Source: Helicobacter pylori (GTDB lineage Bacteria > Campylobacterota > Campylobacteria > Campylobacterales > Helicobacteraceae). Taken from it: DNA of 64,000 nt. Below the pieces are notes generated by a model. It was not told where the DNA came from. It did no database searches and saw only the letters and a list, made by a program, of their open reading frames with translations. Made by a program: the position numbers and the translations under genes. How positions within the stretch are numbered: the first letter of the stretch is position 1; every line of letters starts with the position of its first letter. This document shows, piece by piece, positions 8,942 to 18,030 of the stretch. The stretch spans positions 1,550,001-1,614,000 of the forward strand of contig CP032046.1 in the NCBI GenBank assembly GCA_008032955.1. Reading direction: 5' to 3'.

Positions 8942-9130
8942 TTATTTTTGCTCCTGATTAAGCCTTTCTTCTATCTTTTTGATTTGTTGGCTCATTTGAG
9001 CGCTCGCGTTGATTTGATTGATGAGCATGTAAAGGTTTATCATCATCAAAAGCACCACCACAATCCCTAAAAAAAACACGATTTGAACGGCTTTTTTAGC
9101 GATCTCTAGGGCTTCTTGTTCTTTTTGCAT
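8942..9130 (-). CDS. Small single-span membrane protein (HP0085-like)
   Basis: Function unknown. The 62-residue product has a short polar N terminus (MQKEQEALEIAKKAVQ), one hydrophobic segment (about 17-38, IVFFLGIVVVLLMMINLYMLIN) and a charged C-terminal helix rich in Gln, Lys and Glu (about 45-62) that could form a coiled coil. It follows mqo after 6 bases with its ribosome-binding site inside the mqo end, so the two are probably translated from one mRNA. The tight link may point to a role near the membrane quinone reaction, but that is a guess. Confidence 0.65.
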   Translation of the reverse strand: MQKEQEALEIAKKAVQIVFFLGIVVVLLMMINLYMLINQINASAQMSQQIKKIEERLNQEQK

Positions 9131-9136
9131 GCGTTT

Positions 9137-10489
9137 TTAATTTTCCAATTCTTCTGGGGATAAATCTTTATAAAAGCGTTCTAATGCAAAGCTCTCGCCC
9201 AAATACGCAGCGATTTCTTGGGAATCCACAAGGGCGTTTTGCAAGCAACTCGTCGCGCCTGGAGAGGGGGTCATGTTGAAAGTGATGCCTTTATGCGTGC
9301 AAATCTTTTTTTCGCCTAATTCCAGCTTTCGCTTGGTTCTGTCTAAAACTTGCGGACGCACTTCGCCAAAACCATGAGCGTATTCTAAATCTTCTAGACT
9401 AAGAGAGGGAATGATTTTTTGAGCGTCTTTTAAAAATTTCCTTTTACCGATAATGGGCAATTCAAAAACCATGTTTTTAAACACATAATTACGGATTTCT
9501 TTATCGCTCATCAAATCAAACGCGATCTTAAACACGTCTTTATTCAAATCCATTTTCAACAATTCCAAGCTAATGCCCTTAAGCCAACATTTGTTGCGCT
9601 CTAATTTAGGCATCGTTAAAGCCGTAGGCCCGATTCGTGTTTTTCCTTTAATGACAGCATCAGGGTCGCCATGCACGGCTGCAAAAGGGAGTTTGGGGTT
9701 TTGAACGGTATAGACCTTACCCCTTAATAAATCCGGCACAAAATAAAAGCTGCCCGCCACAGGCAAGCACCCTAAATCCAGGCCATAGCCCATGCTCTGA
9801 GCCAAAGGCAAAGCGTAAGAGCCAGCATTGACTAGCACGAATTTAGCATACACTTCTTCAGCGTCTTCTGAAATGAGCGCGTAAGTGTCGTTGCGTTTTT
9901 CAATCTTTTTCACTTTGAAATTCAAAAACACCTGGTTGTTAGGCTTTAATTTTAGGGCTTCTTCAACGAAGTTTTCGCTCAACTTCGCAAAATTCATGGT
10001 GCTCCAATCTTTTTGATAACCATGCCCAACAATATTTTCATGCCTGTCTATGCCATTAGCCCCTAAAATCACATTAGGCTCTAATTCTTTAATCTTTTGT
10101 TTGTCAAATTCTTCCAACCCCACAAAGATTTCTTTAAAGGATTCGTAGCGTTTTTTCATGAACTCGCATTCTTCATCGCCTACACCTATGGCCATTTTCT
10201 GGGTTTCAAAAATCACTTCATTTTGCAAGCCTTTGTTCAAAGCGTATTGTCTGGTCTTATAAGCGCTCAAACGCACTTTTTTAGCTTTTTCAGGAGTGTA
10301 ATTCGTTTCAATAGAGCCATCATGAATGGTTTGCGAATTAGCCTTAGCGCTCGAGCTGATTTGAGCTAATTTAGAGCATTTTTCCACGATAGCCACGCGC
10401 TTTAAAGAGCTGTATTCGCTTAGGGTATAAAAGGTCGCGCACCCTGAAACCCCACCTCCAATAATCACAGCATCAAATTCCATACTCAT
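9137..10489 (-). CDS. mqo: Malate:quinone oxidoreductase
   Basis: FAD-dependent peripheral membrane enzyme that oxidises malate to oxaloacetate and passes electrons to menaquinone; H. pylori uses it in place of NAD-malate dehydrogenase. The 450-residue protein has the N-terminal FAD dinucleotide fold ([21 protein letters not shown], 5-25), a second conserved block ([19 protein letters not shown], about 228-246) and a C-terminal FAD-binding region ([17 protein letters not shown]). It is of the short epsilonproteobacterial type. The start MSMEFDAV is preceded by GGAGAAAG. The small membrane-protein gene follows directly. Confidence 0.9.
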   Translation of the reverse strand: MSMEFDAVIIGGGVSGCATFYTLSEYSSLKRVAIVEKCSKLAQISSSAKANSQTIHDGSIETNYTPEKAKKVRLSAYKTRQYALNKGLQNEVIFETQKMAIGVGDEECEFMKKRYESFKEIFVGLEEFDKQKIKELEPNVILGANGIDRHENIVGHGYQKDWSTMNFAKLSENFVEEALKLKPNNQVFLNFKVKKIEKRNDTYALISEDAEEVYAKFVLVNAGSYALPLAQSMGYGLDLGCLPVAGSFYFVPDLLRGKVYTVQNPKLPFAAVHGDPDAVIKGKTRIGPTALTMPKLERNKCWLKGISLELLKMDLNKDVFKIAFDLMSDKEIRNYVFKNMVFELPIIGKRKFLKDAQKIIPSLSLEDLEYAHGFGEVRPQVLDRTKRKLELGEKKICTHKGITFNMTPSPGATSCLQNALVDSQEIAAYLGESFALERFYKDLSPEELEN

Positions 10490-10542
10490 TGTCTTTCTCC
10501 AAATGTTTTAAATTGATAAATCGTAATCATAGTATAAGAAAA

Positions 10543-11916
10543 TCAATTCGCATTCAAAGGGCTTGAAGTTTTATTGACAAAATCTTTCAAATCGCTCATT
10601 CCAAGCACCCTATCAATCAATAATTTCTTTTTAGAAAACGCCCCATTATGTTCTTCGGCTAACCATAATGAAGTGATCACCACGCCCCCTATTTTATGGC
10701 TCAAGGTTTTAAAATGCTTTTGGGTTTGCACCGACCAAATGCTGTGAGCGACTATCGCTTGATGGTTGCGTTCGCCTAAATAGAGCATGATATGCCCTTT
10801 TAAATAGATGAGCGTTCCAAAAGGCGTGGCGTTTTTAAGGATGTAGTCTTCTTTTTCTTTAGCTTTCATGGAGCTTAAATCCACATAATTGTTCGCATAG
10901 CGGCTTTGCGCGTAGGAATTTCTGGGGAGCAAAATACCAAAATTAGCGAAACCATCCCTAGTGAAAGCCGAGCAATCCCTATTGCCCAATAGCCCACCCC
11001 AGCCGTATTTTTGCCCTAGCATGGTGTCTATAAAATACGCCATGTTCTCGCTAGTAAAAGCCTTAGGGAAAACAAAAAAATCCTTTTCATCTAAGATCAC
11101 GCTTTGTAAAGTTGCATAGCCTTTAGCGTCTCTCAAAAAACCATAGGCTTTCAATTCCTTTTTTTGGGGTTTTTGAGATGCGTTTTGACTTTGGGGGATA
11201 AGAGCGAACAATTCGCCCACTCTAGCATTGGTGTAAAAATCCCCATAGTCTGTATAAAGGGGGATTTTATCTTTTATAGGCATGACATAGTTTTTAAGCT
11301 TGGTTAAAAGCTCTATGTCTTTATCGCGCATGTAAGCTAAATCGCTGACTTTAATCCAGCCATAAACAAAACTGCTTTGAATGTGGGCGTAAGTTTTATC
11401 TAGATTAAAATGCGTGATTAAAACCGGCGTGCCTTGAAAAATCAGCGAATTTTGATACCTATCAAAAGGATAGCCTTTTTGAGAAAGATAATAAGGCTTG
11501 TTAGTAGGCACAGCCCTCACATCGCTATCTCGCACCACAACAGCCTTAATCTTAGCGCTTGGGTAATGCGCAATATCCATGCTTTTAATAAGCTCGTCAT
11601 TGAAAGCTTTTGCGTTGGGTTTTAGATCTTCGCCATAACCGGTGGATTTATTCATTTCCTTAAGGATCCAAAACACTTCTTTTTTATTGCTTTTGACTTT
11701 CGCATCTAGCCATGGGGAATACCACGCTTTGAGATAGTTCTCTTTCAGATTTTCTCTTAACGCTTGGGGGTCAATGCTTTGGTTATTATGACTGCCATTT
11801 TGAGAGCTTGCAAGATAGCTTGAAGCCTCTTGGGGCAAGGATAAATCTTTGAGCGTGAAATCCTTTTTCATGCAACCCACAAACAAAAACAAGAAAACTA
11901 CAAGAAAATAACGCAT
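10543..11916 (-). CDS. NlpC/P60 lipoprotein, probable peptidoglycan hydrolase (HP0087-like)
   Basis: A lipoprotein signal (MRYFLVVFLFLFVGC, lipobox FVGC with Cys15) is followed by a linker, a region with SH3-like segments (about 120-270, including KAVVVRDSDVRAVPTNKPYY and YGWIKVSDLAYM) and a C-terminal NlpC/P60 (C40) domain. In this domain the likely catalytic Cys315 lies in GNRDCSAFTRDGFANFGILLPRNS, and the expected His is in the block GHIMLYLGERNHQAIVAHS. The family cleaves peptide stems of murein, so a role in wall remodelling is likely; the exact bond is not known from the sequence. It lies between mqo and rpoD on the same strand with short gaps. Confidence 0.82.
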   Translation of the reverse strand: MRYFLVVFLFLFVGCMKKDFTLKDLSLPQEASSYLASSQNGSHNNQSIDPQALRENLKENYLKAWYSPWLDAKVKSNKKEVFWILKEMNKSTGYGEDLKPNAKAFNDELIKSMDIAHYPSAKIKAVVVRDSDVRAVPTNKPYYLSQKGYPFDRYQNSLIFQGTPVLITHFNLDKTYAHIQSSFVYGWIKVSDLAYMRDKDIELLTKLKNYVMPIKDKIPLYTDYGDFYTNARVGELFALIPQSQNASQKPQKKELKAYGFLRDAKGYATLQSVILDEKDFFVFPKAFTSENMAYFIDTMLGQKYGWGGLLGNRDCSAFTRDGFANFGILLPRNSYAQSRYANNYVDLSSMKAKEKEDYILKNATPFGTLIYLKGHIMLYLGERNHQAIVAHSIWSVQTQKHFKTLSHKIGGVVITSLWLAEEHNGAFSKKKLLIDRVLGMSDLKDFVNKTSSPLNAN

Positions 11917-11935
11917 GCTTTAGAGAACCTTAACA

Positions 11936-14011
11936 TCAAATGCGCAAATAGTTTCTTAAAATGCGCCCGTATTGCGGGCTTCTCAATTTTTTAATCGCAG
12001 AGCTTTCAATCTGGCGCACCCTTTCTCTAGTAACATTCAATTCCTTACCGATTTCTTCTAAAGTCCGATCGCTTTCATCGTCCAAAAGCCCAAAACGCAT
12101 GCGGATCACCGCTTTTTCTCGATCATTCAACTGATCCAAAACGCTTTCAATCTGGGCTTTTAAATCTTCTCGCATGATGTGATCAATGGAGCTAACGATA
12201 TTTTTATCTTCCACGAAATCCCCAAATTTGCCATCATCATCATTGCCGACTGGGGTTTCCAAACTGATAGGCTCTTTAGTAACCTTAATCACATTCTTCA
12301 CTTTATCTAACGAAAGCCCCACTTCTTCAGCCACCACTTCTAAATCAGGCTCTTTGCCGGTTTCTTGAATGTGTTTGCGCATGACTTTATTGATGCGATT
12401 AATCGTGTCAATCATGTGAATGGGGATGCGGATGGTGCGGGCTTGATCGGCTATGGCTCTGCTGATGGCTTGCTTGATCCACCAGGTCGCATAGGTAGAA
12501 AACTTGAAGCCCTTTTCATGCTCAAACTTATCCACCGCTTTCATCAAGCCGATATTACCCTCCTGAATCAAATCCAAGAATGGTAAGCCTCTGCTCGTGA
12601 ATCGTTTAGCGATGCTCACTACCAACCTTAAATTGGATTTAGCCATTTTGTTTTTAGCGCGATCGGAAATCAATTTCCCTCTTTTGATTTGCTCTAAAAT
12701 TTCTTTTAGCTTGTTAGGGTCTAAATCAAAGCCCTCTTCGCTCGCTTCTTTAGTCAAAAAGAGTTTTTTGAGATCCATATACACGCTTACCATAGTCGCT
12801 TCTGGCACTTGAGCGATAATATCTTCTTTAGTCATGCTAGTGATATTGGCAAGGATTTTTTTATGGTTAGCGATGAGAGTGTCATTGAATAAGGGCAGTT
12901 TGTATTCCAAGCGTTTCAACTCTTTTTCAAACCCATCGCCGCTTTTTAAAGTGGTTTCCATCGTTTTGACTAATTCATTAATCAGTTTGCTGGTAGGCTC
13001 TAAGTCATAGAGTCTGTCTTTGAGCGTTTGGCGTTTGTAAGCTAGGGTCAATAAACGCACTAGCTCATCTTCTTTTTCATCTACAGGGGCTTCAAGGGCT
13101 TTGAGCCATTCTTTTTTAGCCTTATCTAGGGCTTTAAAGCTTTCTTGAACCTTTTCTACACGCTTCCTGTCTTTTTCAGAAACGACTTTTTTCCTTTCTT
13201 CGTTTTCTTCATCTTCTTCGTTGTCGTCATCTTTTTTAGAATCGCTCACGCTATTTTCATCGTCATCATCAAAGCTCCTAAAAAGCTCTTTAACCCTTCT
13301 TTCACGATTGATTAAAGCGTCTTTATACGCATAGATAAAATCAATCAAATACGGCACCGAGCAAATCGCGTCTAAAATAATGTCTTCGCCCAAGCGGATT
13401 TGCTTGCTCAATTCAATCTCTTCATCTTTGCTTAAAAGTTTTATATCCCCCATCTCGCGCAAATACATGCGCACCGGGCTATCGCTCCTGCTCCACTCTA
13501 AAAAATCCTTTTCTTTCAAAAAGTCATAGCCATCTTCTAATTCTTCATCTAAAACTTTTTGCTTTTCTTCAGTTTTTTTAATCTTGTCAATTGCATTGAG
13601 TTTTTTAGCGTATTCTGAAGAGCTGACTAATTTCTTTTGGTATTTTTGGCACAATTCTTTGATTTTTTTGACTTGGGCTAGAGTGGGGACTTTTGCGCTG
13701 ATTTGAATGATAGACTCATAAGAAACGCAATCGCTTAAGGAATTAGCGAACAATTCTTCTAACGCTTCATTAAAACTAAGCTTTTTAACAGGAACAGGTT
13801 CTTTCGCTTTAATTTCTTTGATTTTGCTTTCTTTGGTTTTAGCTTCTTTAATTTTGCTTTCTTTGGTTTTAGCTTCTTTAATTTTGCTTTCTTTGATTTT
13901 ATTTTCTTTGGCTTTATTGTTTTCTTTAGTTTTATTTTCCTGTGTGGCTTCTGCTTTGGCTTCCTGTTTAGCTCTTTTTGGGGCTTTTTCTTCGTTAGCT
14001 TTCTTTTTCAT
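11936..14011 (-). CDS. rpoD: RNA polymerase sigma factor RpoD (sigma80)
   Basis: Housekeeping sigma factor. I chose the ATG at 14011 (MKKKANEEK) because TGGAG sits 8 bases before it; an upstream in-frame start at 14038 has no such site. The 691-residue protein has a Lys/Glu-rich N-terminal extension with 10-residue repeats ([10 protein letters not shown]), sigma region 1.2 ([13 protein letters not shown]), an acidic insert, region 2 ([35 protein letters not shown]...[20 protein letters not shown]), region 3, and the region 4 helix-turn-helix ([24 protein letters not shown]) near the C terminus. H. pylori has no RpoS, so this factor serves most promoters. Confidence 0.97.
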   Translation of the reverse strand: MKKKANEEKAPKRAKQEAKAEATQENKTKENNKAKENKIKESKIKEAKTKESKIKEAKTKESKIKEIKAKEPVPVKKLSFNEALEELFANSLSDCVSYESIIQISAKVPTLAQVKKIKELCQKYQKKLVSSSEYAKKLNAIDKIKKTEEKQKVLDEELEDGYDFLKEKDFLEWSRSDSPVRMYLREMGDIKLLSKDEEIELSKQIRLGEDIILDAICSVPYLIDFIYAYKDALINRERRVKELFRSFDDDDENSVSDSKKDDDNEEDEENEERKKVVSEKDRKRVEKVQESFKALDKAKKEWLKALEAPVDEKEDELVRLLTLAYKRQTLKDRLYDLEPTSKLINELVKTMETTLKSGDGFEKELKRLEYKLPLFNDTLIANHKKILANITSMTKEDIIAQVPEATMVSVYMDLKKLFLTKEASEEGFDLDPNKLKEILEQIKRGKLISDRAKNKMAKSNLRLVVSIAKRFTSRGLPFLDLIQEGNIGLMKAVDKFEHEKGFKFSTYATWWIKQAISRAIADQARTIRIPIHMIDTINRINKVMRKHIQETGKEPDLEVVAEEVGLSLDKVKNVIKVTKEPISLETPVGNDDDGKFGDFVEDKNIVSSIDHIMREDLKAQIESVLDQLNDREKAVIRMRFGLLDDESDRTLEEIGKELNVTRERVRQIESSAIKKLRSPQYGRILRNYLRI
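13826..13885 (-). repeat. 30-bp tandem repeat inside the 5' end of rpoD
   Basis: Two identical 30-base units (13826-13855, 13856-13885) and a partial third encode the decapeptide [10 protein letters not shown] within a longer Lys/Glu-rich segment. The unit is a multiple of three, so changes in copy number alter protein length but keep the frame. Confidence 0.8.
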
Positions 14012-14227
14012 TGGACACTCCATAAAATAAGAACCCATGCTTTTTGCAAGCTAGGTCTATAAGATAAGATACACCTAATCCTTTGTTATTTTACTAAAAG
14101 ATAGCTTAAATTCTAATTATATTATTGGAATTTGGTTTTATTTCACCGAATATTGATCGCAAAACCATCAAAAAGCGTAACGCTAATCAAGCGATAACCT
14201 TTAAAAAATGAGTTTAAATTAAAATTT

Positions 14228-14257
14228 AAACCCCCCCATTTTTTAAAAAAGGGTTTT
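14228..14257 (-). terminator. Possible terminator after mtnN
   Basis: On the minus strand AAAACCC, T6, A6, T, G7 and TTTAAATTTT follow the mtnN stop by about 28 bases; AAACCC can pair with GGGTTT across a T/A stem. The downstream stretch is T-rich. It lies between mtnN and rpoD, which face the same way, so it may separate the two transcripts. Confidence 0.4.
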
Positions 14258-14284
14258 AATTGTCTGCGTTTAATAAAAACAAAC

Positions 14285-14980
14285 CTAAAGCTTATCCACC
14301 ATGCTTTTTAAGAATTTCGCTGAAGTTTGAGCGCTTTTTTCTAAAAATTCATCAAAGCTCATGTTAGCTTCCTCATCAGCGTTATCGCTAATACTCCTTA
14401 ACACGCAGCATGGCACGCCAAATTTTTGGCACACAAACGCCACGCTCGCCCCTTCCATTTCCACCGCGCTCGCCTTAAACTCGCTAACTAAAAATTCTTT
14501 CCTTTCTTTACTATGCACAAACTGATCGCCTGATGCGATGACGCCTTCTTTGAGCGCGATATGTTGCTCATTAGCGATCTTTTTAGCTAGGGCGTTTAAA
14601 CTTTCGCTCGTTTCAATAAAAATCGCGCTTTCGGGGATAAACCCTAAAGGGTGATCAAACGCGCTCAAATCCACATCATGCTGGACTAATTGATTGGCCA
14701 CTAACAAATCATTGATTTTTAAATCTTTAACTAAGCTTCCAGCCACCCCGCTAAAAAGCACCTTTTGAACGCCAAACGCTAAAATCATGCTCGTTGTGGT
14801 TAAAGTGGAATGCACCTTGCCAATCTTGCTATAAGCGATAATGATTTCCTTATCATGATAAACGCCTTTATGGAAAACATTCCCCCCTAAAGGGATTTCT
14901 TCAAAACCTACGCCAAACAATTCTAGTATAGGGGTTATTTCTTCTCTCATCGCCCCTAAAATACCAATTTTTTGCACCAT
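14285..14980 (-). CDS. mtnN: 5'-methylthioadenosine/S-adenosylhomocysteine nucleosidase
   Basis: Cytosolic hydrolase that removes adenine from S-adenosylhomocysteine and methylthioadenosine; in H. pylori it also acts on 6-amino-6-deoxyfutalosine in the futalosine route to menaquinone. The 231-residue product has the family start KIGILGAMREEITPILE with the conserved Glu, the block GVAGSLVKDLKINDLLVANQLVQHDVDLSAF, and the late active-site region VEMEGASVAFVCQKFGVPCCVLRSISDNADEEA with MEGA and the catalytic Asp. Length is normal. It supplies S-ribosylhomocysteine to LuxS, encoded at 32.1 kb. Often named pfs. Confidence 0.95.
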   Translation of the reverse strand: MVQKIGILGAMREEITPILELFGVGFEEIPLGGNVFHKGVYHDKEIIIAYSKIGKVHSTLTTTSMILAFGVQKVLFSGVAGSLVKDLKINDLLVANQLVQHDVDLSAFDHPLGFIPESAIFIETSESLNALAKKIANEQHIALKEGVIASGDQFVHSKERKEFLVSEFKASAVEMEGASVAFVCQKFGVPCCVLRSISDNADEEANMSFDEFLEKSAQTSAKFLKSMVDKL

Positions 14981-14990
14981 TTTCTCCTAA

Positions 14991-15920
14991 TCACACGTAT
15001 TCTTCTAAAAATTCAATGGCTTCATCAAGCCCTTTATTATCCCCCACGCTTATAGTAGGCTTGTTGCTTAAGCGCTTGTTAAGCCCCTTTAACACACTCC
15101 CACAGCCTAATTCAAAAAAGACATCCACTCGGTCGTTGTTAGATTTCACGCAGTCTTGATAACGCACCGGCTGAGTGAGTTGCAAGCTCAACAATTCAAC
15201 GGCTTTTGCTTTGTTATGATACGCTTCGTTAGTCGCATTGGAGATGATTTCAAAATGGAATTTATCTTTCAAGCTTTTTTCTAGCAATTCCTGGAATTTA
15301 AAAATCATAGGCTCTAAAAAAGGGCAATGGCTCGCCACGCTCATTTCTAAAAAAACCACTCTTTTAGCCCCCATTTCCTTTAAAGTCGGCTCTAGGGCTT
15401 TCAAATCGTCTTTAATCCCGGCTAAAACCACTTGCATGCCACCATTGAAATTCGCGCACCACACGTTTTTAGTTCTTTGACACAAGCTTAAAAGGCTTTC
15501 TTCAGAAACGCCCAAAACGACCATCATGGAAGCGTCTTTATTCAGGCACGCTTCTTGCATCATTTTGCCTCTTTGGTGCGTGAGCTTAAGGGCTTTTTCA
15601 AAATCTAACGCCCCACTCAAAGACACCGCGCTCACTTCGCCGAGCGAATGCCCTAAAGCAAAAACGGGTTTTAACCCTCCATTCACTTGCTTGTTGAGCA
15701 ATTGGTAAGCGATATAGCTCACTAAATAAATGGCAGGCTGGGTGTAAGCGCTTTCTTTTAAAAGCTCGTTTTCTTCAAAAAGCGTTTTTTTCATATCCAC
15801 TTTAAGCGCGTTAGAAGCCCTTTCAAACAATTCTTTAGCTAGGGTGTGGCTCTCATAGAATGATTTTCCCATTCCTATACATTGTGAGCCTTGCCCTGGA
15901 AATAATAGCGCGTATTGCAT
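14991..15920 (-). CDS. fabD: Malonyl-CoA:ACP transacylase
   Basis: Transfers malonyl from CoA to acyl-carrier protein to start fatty-acid elongation. The 309-residue protein shows the family pattern: LLFPGQGSQ at residues 5-13, the nucleophile Ser92 in FALGHSLGEVSAVSLSG, the conserved Arg in THQRGKMMQEA, and the catalytic His in SVASHCPFLEP. Length is typical. It precedes mtnN on the same strand with a 10-base gap, so the two are probably co-transcribed. Confidence 0.96.
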   Translation of the reverse strand: MQYALLFPGQGSQCIGMGKSFYESHTLAKELFERASNALKVDMKKTLFEENELLKESAYTQPAIYLVSYIAYQLLNKQVNGGLKPVFALGHSLGEVSAVSLSGALDFEKALKLTHQRGKMMQEACLNKDASMMVVLGVSEESLLSLCQRTKNVWCANFNGGMQVVLAGIKDDLKALEPTLKEMGAKRVVFLEMSVASHCPFLEPMIFKFQELLEKSLKDKFHFEIISNATNEAYHNKAKAVELLSLQLTQPVRYQDCVKSNNDRVDVFFELGCGSVLKGLNKRLSNKPTISVGDNKGLDEAIEFLEEYV

Positions 15921-16052
15921 GGTGTTATCCTTTAAATTTTATTAATCCGTAATTTAAAATTGTAATATAAAAGCCCTTAGTTTTGTTTAGAAACCATTAA
16001 AGTTTAAGGTTTATTTTAACTTATTTTTACTATAATTCTACTTTGTGAATGA

Positions 16053-16144
16053 GGACAGGTGGGTGAGTTGGCTGAAACCACATCCCTGCTAAGGATGCGT
16101 AGCCGTCAAGGTTACCGAGGGTTCGAATCCCTCCCTGTCCGCCA
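16053..16144 (+). tRNA. tRNA-Ser (GCU anticodon)
   Basis: The sequence folds as a long-variable-arm tRNA. The acceptor arms GGACAGG (16053-16059) and CCTGTCC pair, followed by discriminator G and an encoded CCA (16142-16144). The anticodon loop CTGCTAA places anticodon GCT at 16088-16090. The T-arm contains GGTTCGAATCC. The extra arm lies at about 16100-16120. It reads AGC/AGU serine codons. It borders the restriction-modification pair, a common position for variable DNA. Confidence 0.95.
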
Positions 16145-16255
16145 GCCTTTTTGCCTTTAAAAACTTTTTGTTTAGAATGTATTAACGAGACACCATAGTT
16201 TCTAAGCATTCCTTTTACGACACTCCTTTTACAGATTTTACAAATACAAATTTTA

Positions 16256-16298
16256 GGTTGGGTGAAGAGAGACACCCAGCCTAAACCCTATAAGGGTT
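16256..16298 (+). other. Two consecutive inverted repeats between tRNA-Ser and the restriction gene
   Basis: GGTTGGGTG (16256-16264) pairs with CACCCAGCC (16273-16281) with one G-T pair, and AACCCT pairs with AGGGTT at 16284-16298. No long T run follows. It may end tRNA transcription or mark a boundary of the variable segment; the function is not shown by the sequence. Confidence 0.35.
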
Positions 16299-16349
16299 GT
16301 AAAGTGCAAAAAATATATAATTAAAGAAAGACATTAAAACGGAGTAAAA

Positions 16350-17183
16350 ATGAAAAACCATCTGCCCTTTGATACTTTTTTAAAAAGCCTTAAGACAAGC
16401 AATCGAACTTTAGATTTTTTCACCGATTGGCAAAAGTGTCTCAAAAATAAAAATGGAATAAGTATCGCTTTAAACCACTTGAATTTTTTACTTGGGAAAG
16501 ATACAAAAGAACTTAAAAATTGCGTTAAAAGTCTTTTTAAAGAATACCCCAAAGCTTTTAATGTTTTAAATATTCTCATTGCTGTGAGAAATAAAGATGA
16601 TATAGTGCGTGATGCTAATGGCAATTTTTACCCCCTATATTCTTATTTTGAAGATGATGAAAAAGTCTATGAGTTTATTCGTCAAACGGGGTTAGAGCAA
16701 ATTTTTTGCAACAGAAACATTAAAGATTTAAATGATTTTGTTTTTGGTATAGAAGTGGGGCTTGATAGCAATGCGAGAAAAAATCGCAGCGGAAAGGTTA
16801 TGGAAAACCATCTTAGCGGTCTTTTTATTCAAGCTCAATTAAATTTTAAAGAACAAGTAGATATTAGAGAATTTGAGGATTTACGCCAGGCTTTTGGAAA
16901 TGATATTAAAAAATTTGATTTTGTTGTTTTTGGTAAAAATAAAACTTATTTTATAGAAGCTAATTTTTATACCATTAGTGGGAGTAAGTTTAATGAAGTC
17001 GCAAGATCCTATCAGGACCTAGCTTTAAAATTTGAAGCATTCCCCAATTACGAATTTATTTGGATAACCGATGGCACAGGTTGGCTGGACGCTAAAAACA
17101 AACTTCAAGAAGCTTACAAATCTGTGGAGATCTACAATTTGAGCAATGTGGGTGATTTTATATCAAAGGTGCAAAAATGGTAA
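16350..17183 (+). CDS. hpyIIIR: Type II restriction endonuclease of the DpnII/MboI family (HpyIII-like, GATC)
   Basis: Predicted endonuclease cutting unmethylated GATC. The 277-residue protein matches the DpnII family. Its C-terminal half carries the nuclease core, with Asp190 in KKFDFVVFGKNK and Glu203-Ala-Asn205 in TYFIEANFYTISGSKFNEVARSY, then FIWITDGTGWLDAKNKLQEAY. The gene has a good ribosome-binding site (ACGGAG). It overlaps its methyltransferase by 7 bases. In the literature this locus (hpyIIIR) is replaced by hrgA in some strains; here the nuclease is full length. Specificity is inferred from family and locus. The frame is AT-rich relative to neighbours, consistent with transfer. Confidence 0.88.
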   Translation: MKNHLPFDTFLKSLKTSNRTLDFFTDWQKCLKNKNGISIALNHLNFLLGKDTKELKNCVKSLFKEYPKAFNVLNILIAVRNKDDIVRDANGNFYPLYSYFEDDEKVYEFIRQTGLEQIFCNRNIKDLNDFVFGIEVGLDSNARKNRSGKVMENHLSGLFIQAQLNFKEQVDIREFEDLRQAFGNDIKKFDFVVFGKNKTYFIEANFYTISGSKFNEVARSYQDLALKFEAFPNYEFIWITDGTGWLDAKNKLQEAYKSVEIYNLSNVGDFISKVQKW

Positions 17184-18010
17184 TCGCGCATTCTAATGAA
17201 ATCGCACGCCCCATTTTTAAAAGCCAAGACCAGCTTTTCACTCTTTATCAAGGGGATTGTAATGAGGTTTTGCCCCAATTTGAAAATGCTTTTGATTTGA
17301 TCTTTGCTGATCCGCCTTATTTCCTTTCTAATGACGGCTTAAGCATACAGAGCGGTAAAATCGTGAGCGTCAATAAAGGCGATTGGGATAAAGAAGATGG
17401 GATTAATGATATTGATGAGTTCAATTACCAGTGGATCAACAACGCCAAAAAGGCTTTAAAAAATACAGGGAGTCTTTTAATCAGCGGGACTTACCACAAC
17501 ATCTTTTCTTTGGGGCGCATTTTACAAAAATTGGATTTTAAGATTTTAAACCTCATCACTTGGCAAAAAACCAACCCTCCTCCCAATTTCAGCTGCCGTT
17601 ATTTGACGCATTCCGCTGAGCAAATCATTTGGGCGAGGAAAAGCTACAAGCATAAGCATGTTTTTAACTATGAGGTTTTAAAAAAAATCAATAACGATAA
17701 ACAAATGCGTGATGTGTGGAATTTCCCAGCGATCGCTCCTTGGGAAAAAGCAAACGGCAAGCACCCCACTCAAAAACCTCTCGCTTTATTAGTGCGATTG
17801 CTTTTAATGGCGAGCGATGAAAATTCCCTCATTGGCGATCCTTTTAGCGGGAGCTCCACCACAGGCATTGCGGCCAATCTTTTGAAAAGGGAATTTATCG
17901 GCATAGAAAAAGAAAGCGGATTTATCAAAATATCCATAAACAGAAAATTAGAATTAGACGCTCGCTATAAAGAGATACGATCTAAAATCAAAGATTTGAA
18001 TTTCCAGTAA
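17177..18010 (+). CDS. hpyIIIM: DNA adenine methyltransferase, HpyIII/DpnA type (GATC)
   Basis: N6-adenine methyltransferase partner of the preceding nuclease. The 277-residue protein has the beta-class order of motifs: catalytic DPPY at 45-48 (LIFADPPYFLSND) comes first and the S-adenosylmethionine loop DPFSGSSTTG at 221-230 comes late. The block HPTQKPLALLVRLL precedes it. The ATG overlaps the nuclease stop (AATGGTAA), so both are translated from one mRNA. A DpnA-like assignment comes from the NDGLS region and from the locus; GATC specificity is inferred. Confidence 0.9.
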   Translation: MVIAHSNEIARPIFKSQDQLFTLYQGDCNEVLPQFENAFDLIFADPPYFLSNDGLSIQSGKIVSVNKGDWDKEDGINDIDEFNYQWINNAKKALKNTGSLLISGTYHNIFSLGRILQKLDFKILNLITWQKTNPPPNFSCRYLTHSAEQIIWARKSYKHKHVFNYEVLKKINNDKQMRDVWNFPAIAPWEKANGKHPTQKPLALLVRLLLMASDENSLIGDPFSGSSTTGIAANLLKREFIGIEKESGFIKISINRKLELDARYKEIRSKIKDLNFQ

Positions 18011-18030
18011 GCCCCTTTTTTTAAGCCGCT

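Noticed and set aside
16030..16275. 81-residue minus-strand frame
   Set aside because: It runs through the tRNA-Ser gene on the opposite strand and is not credible as a protein.
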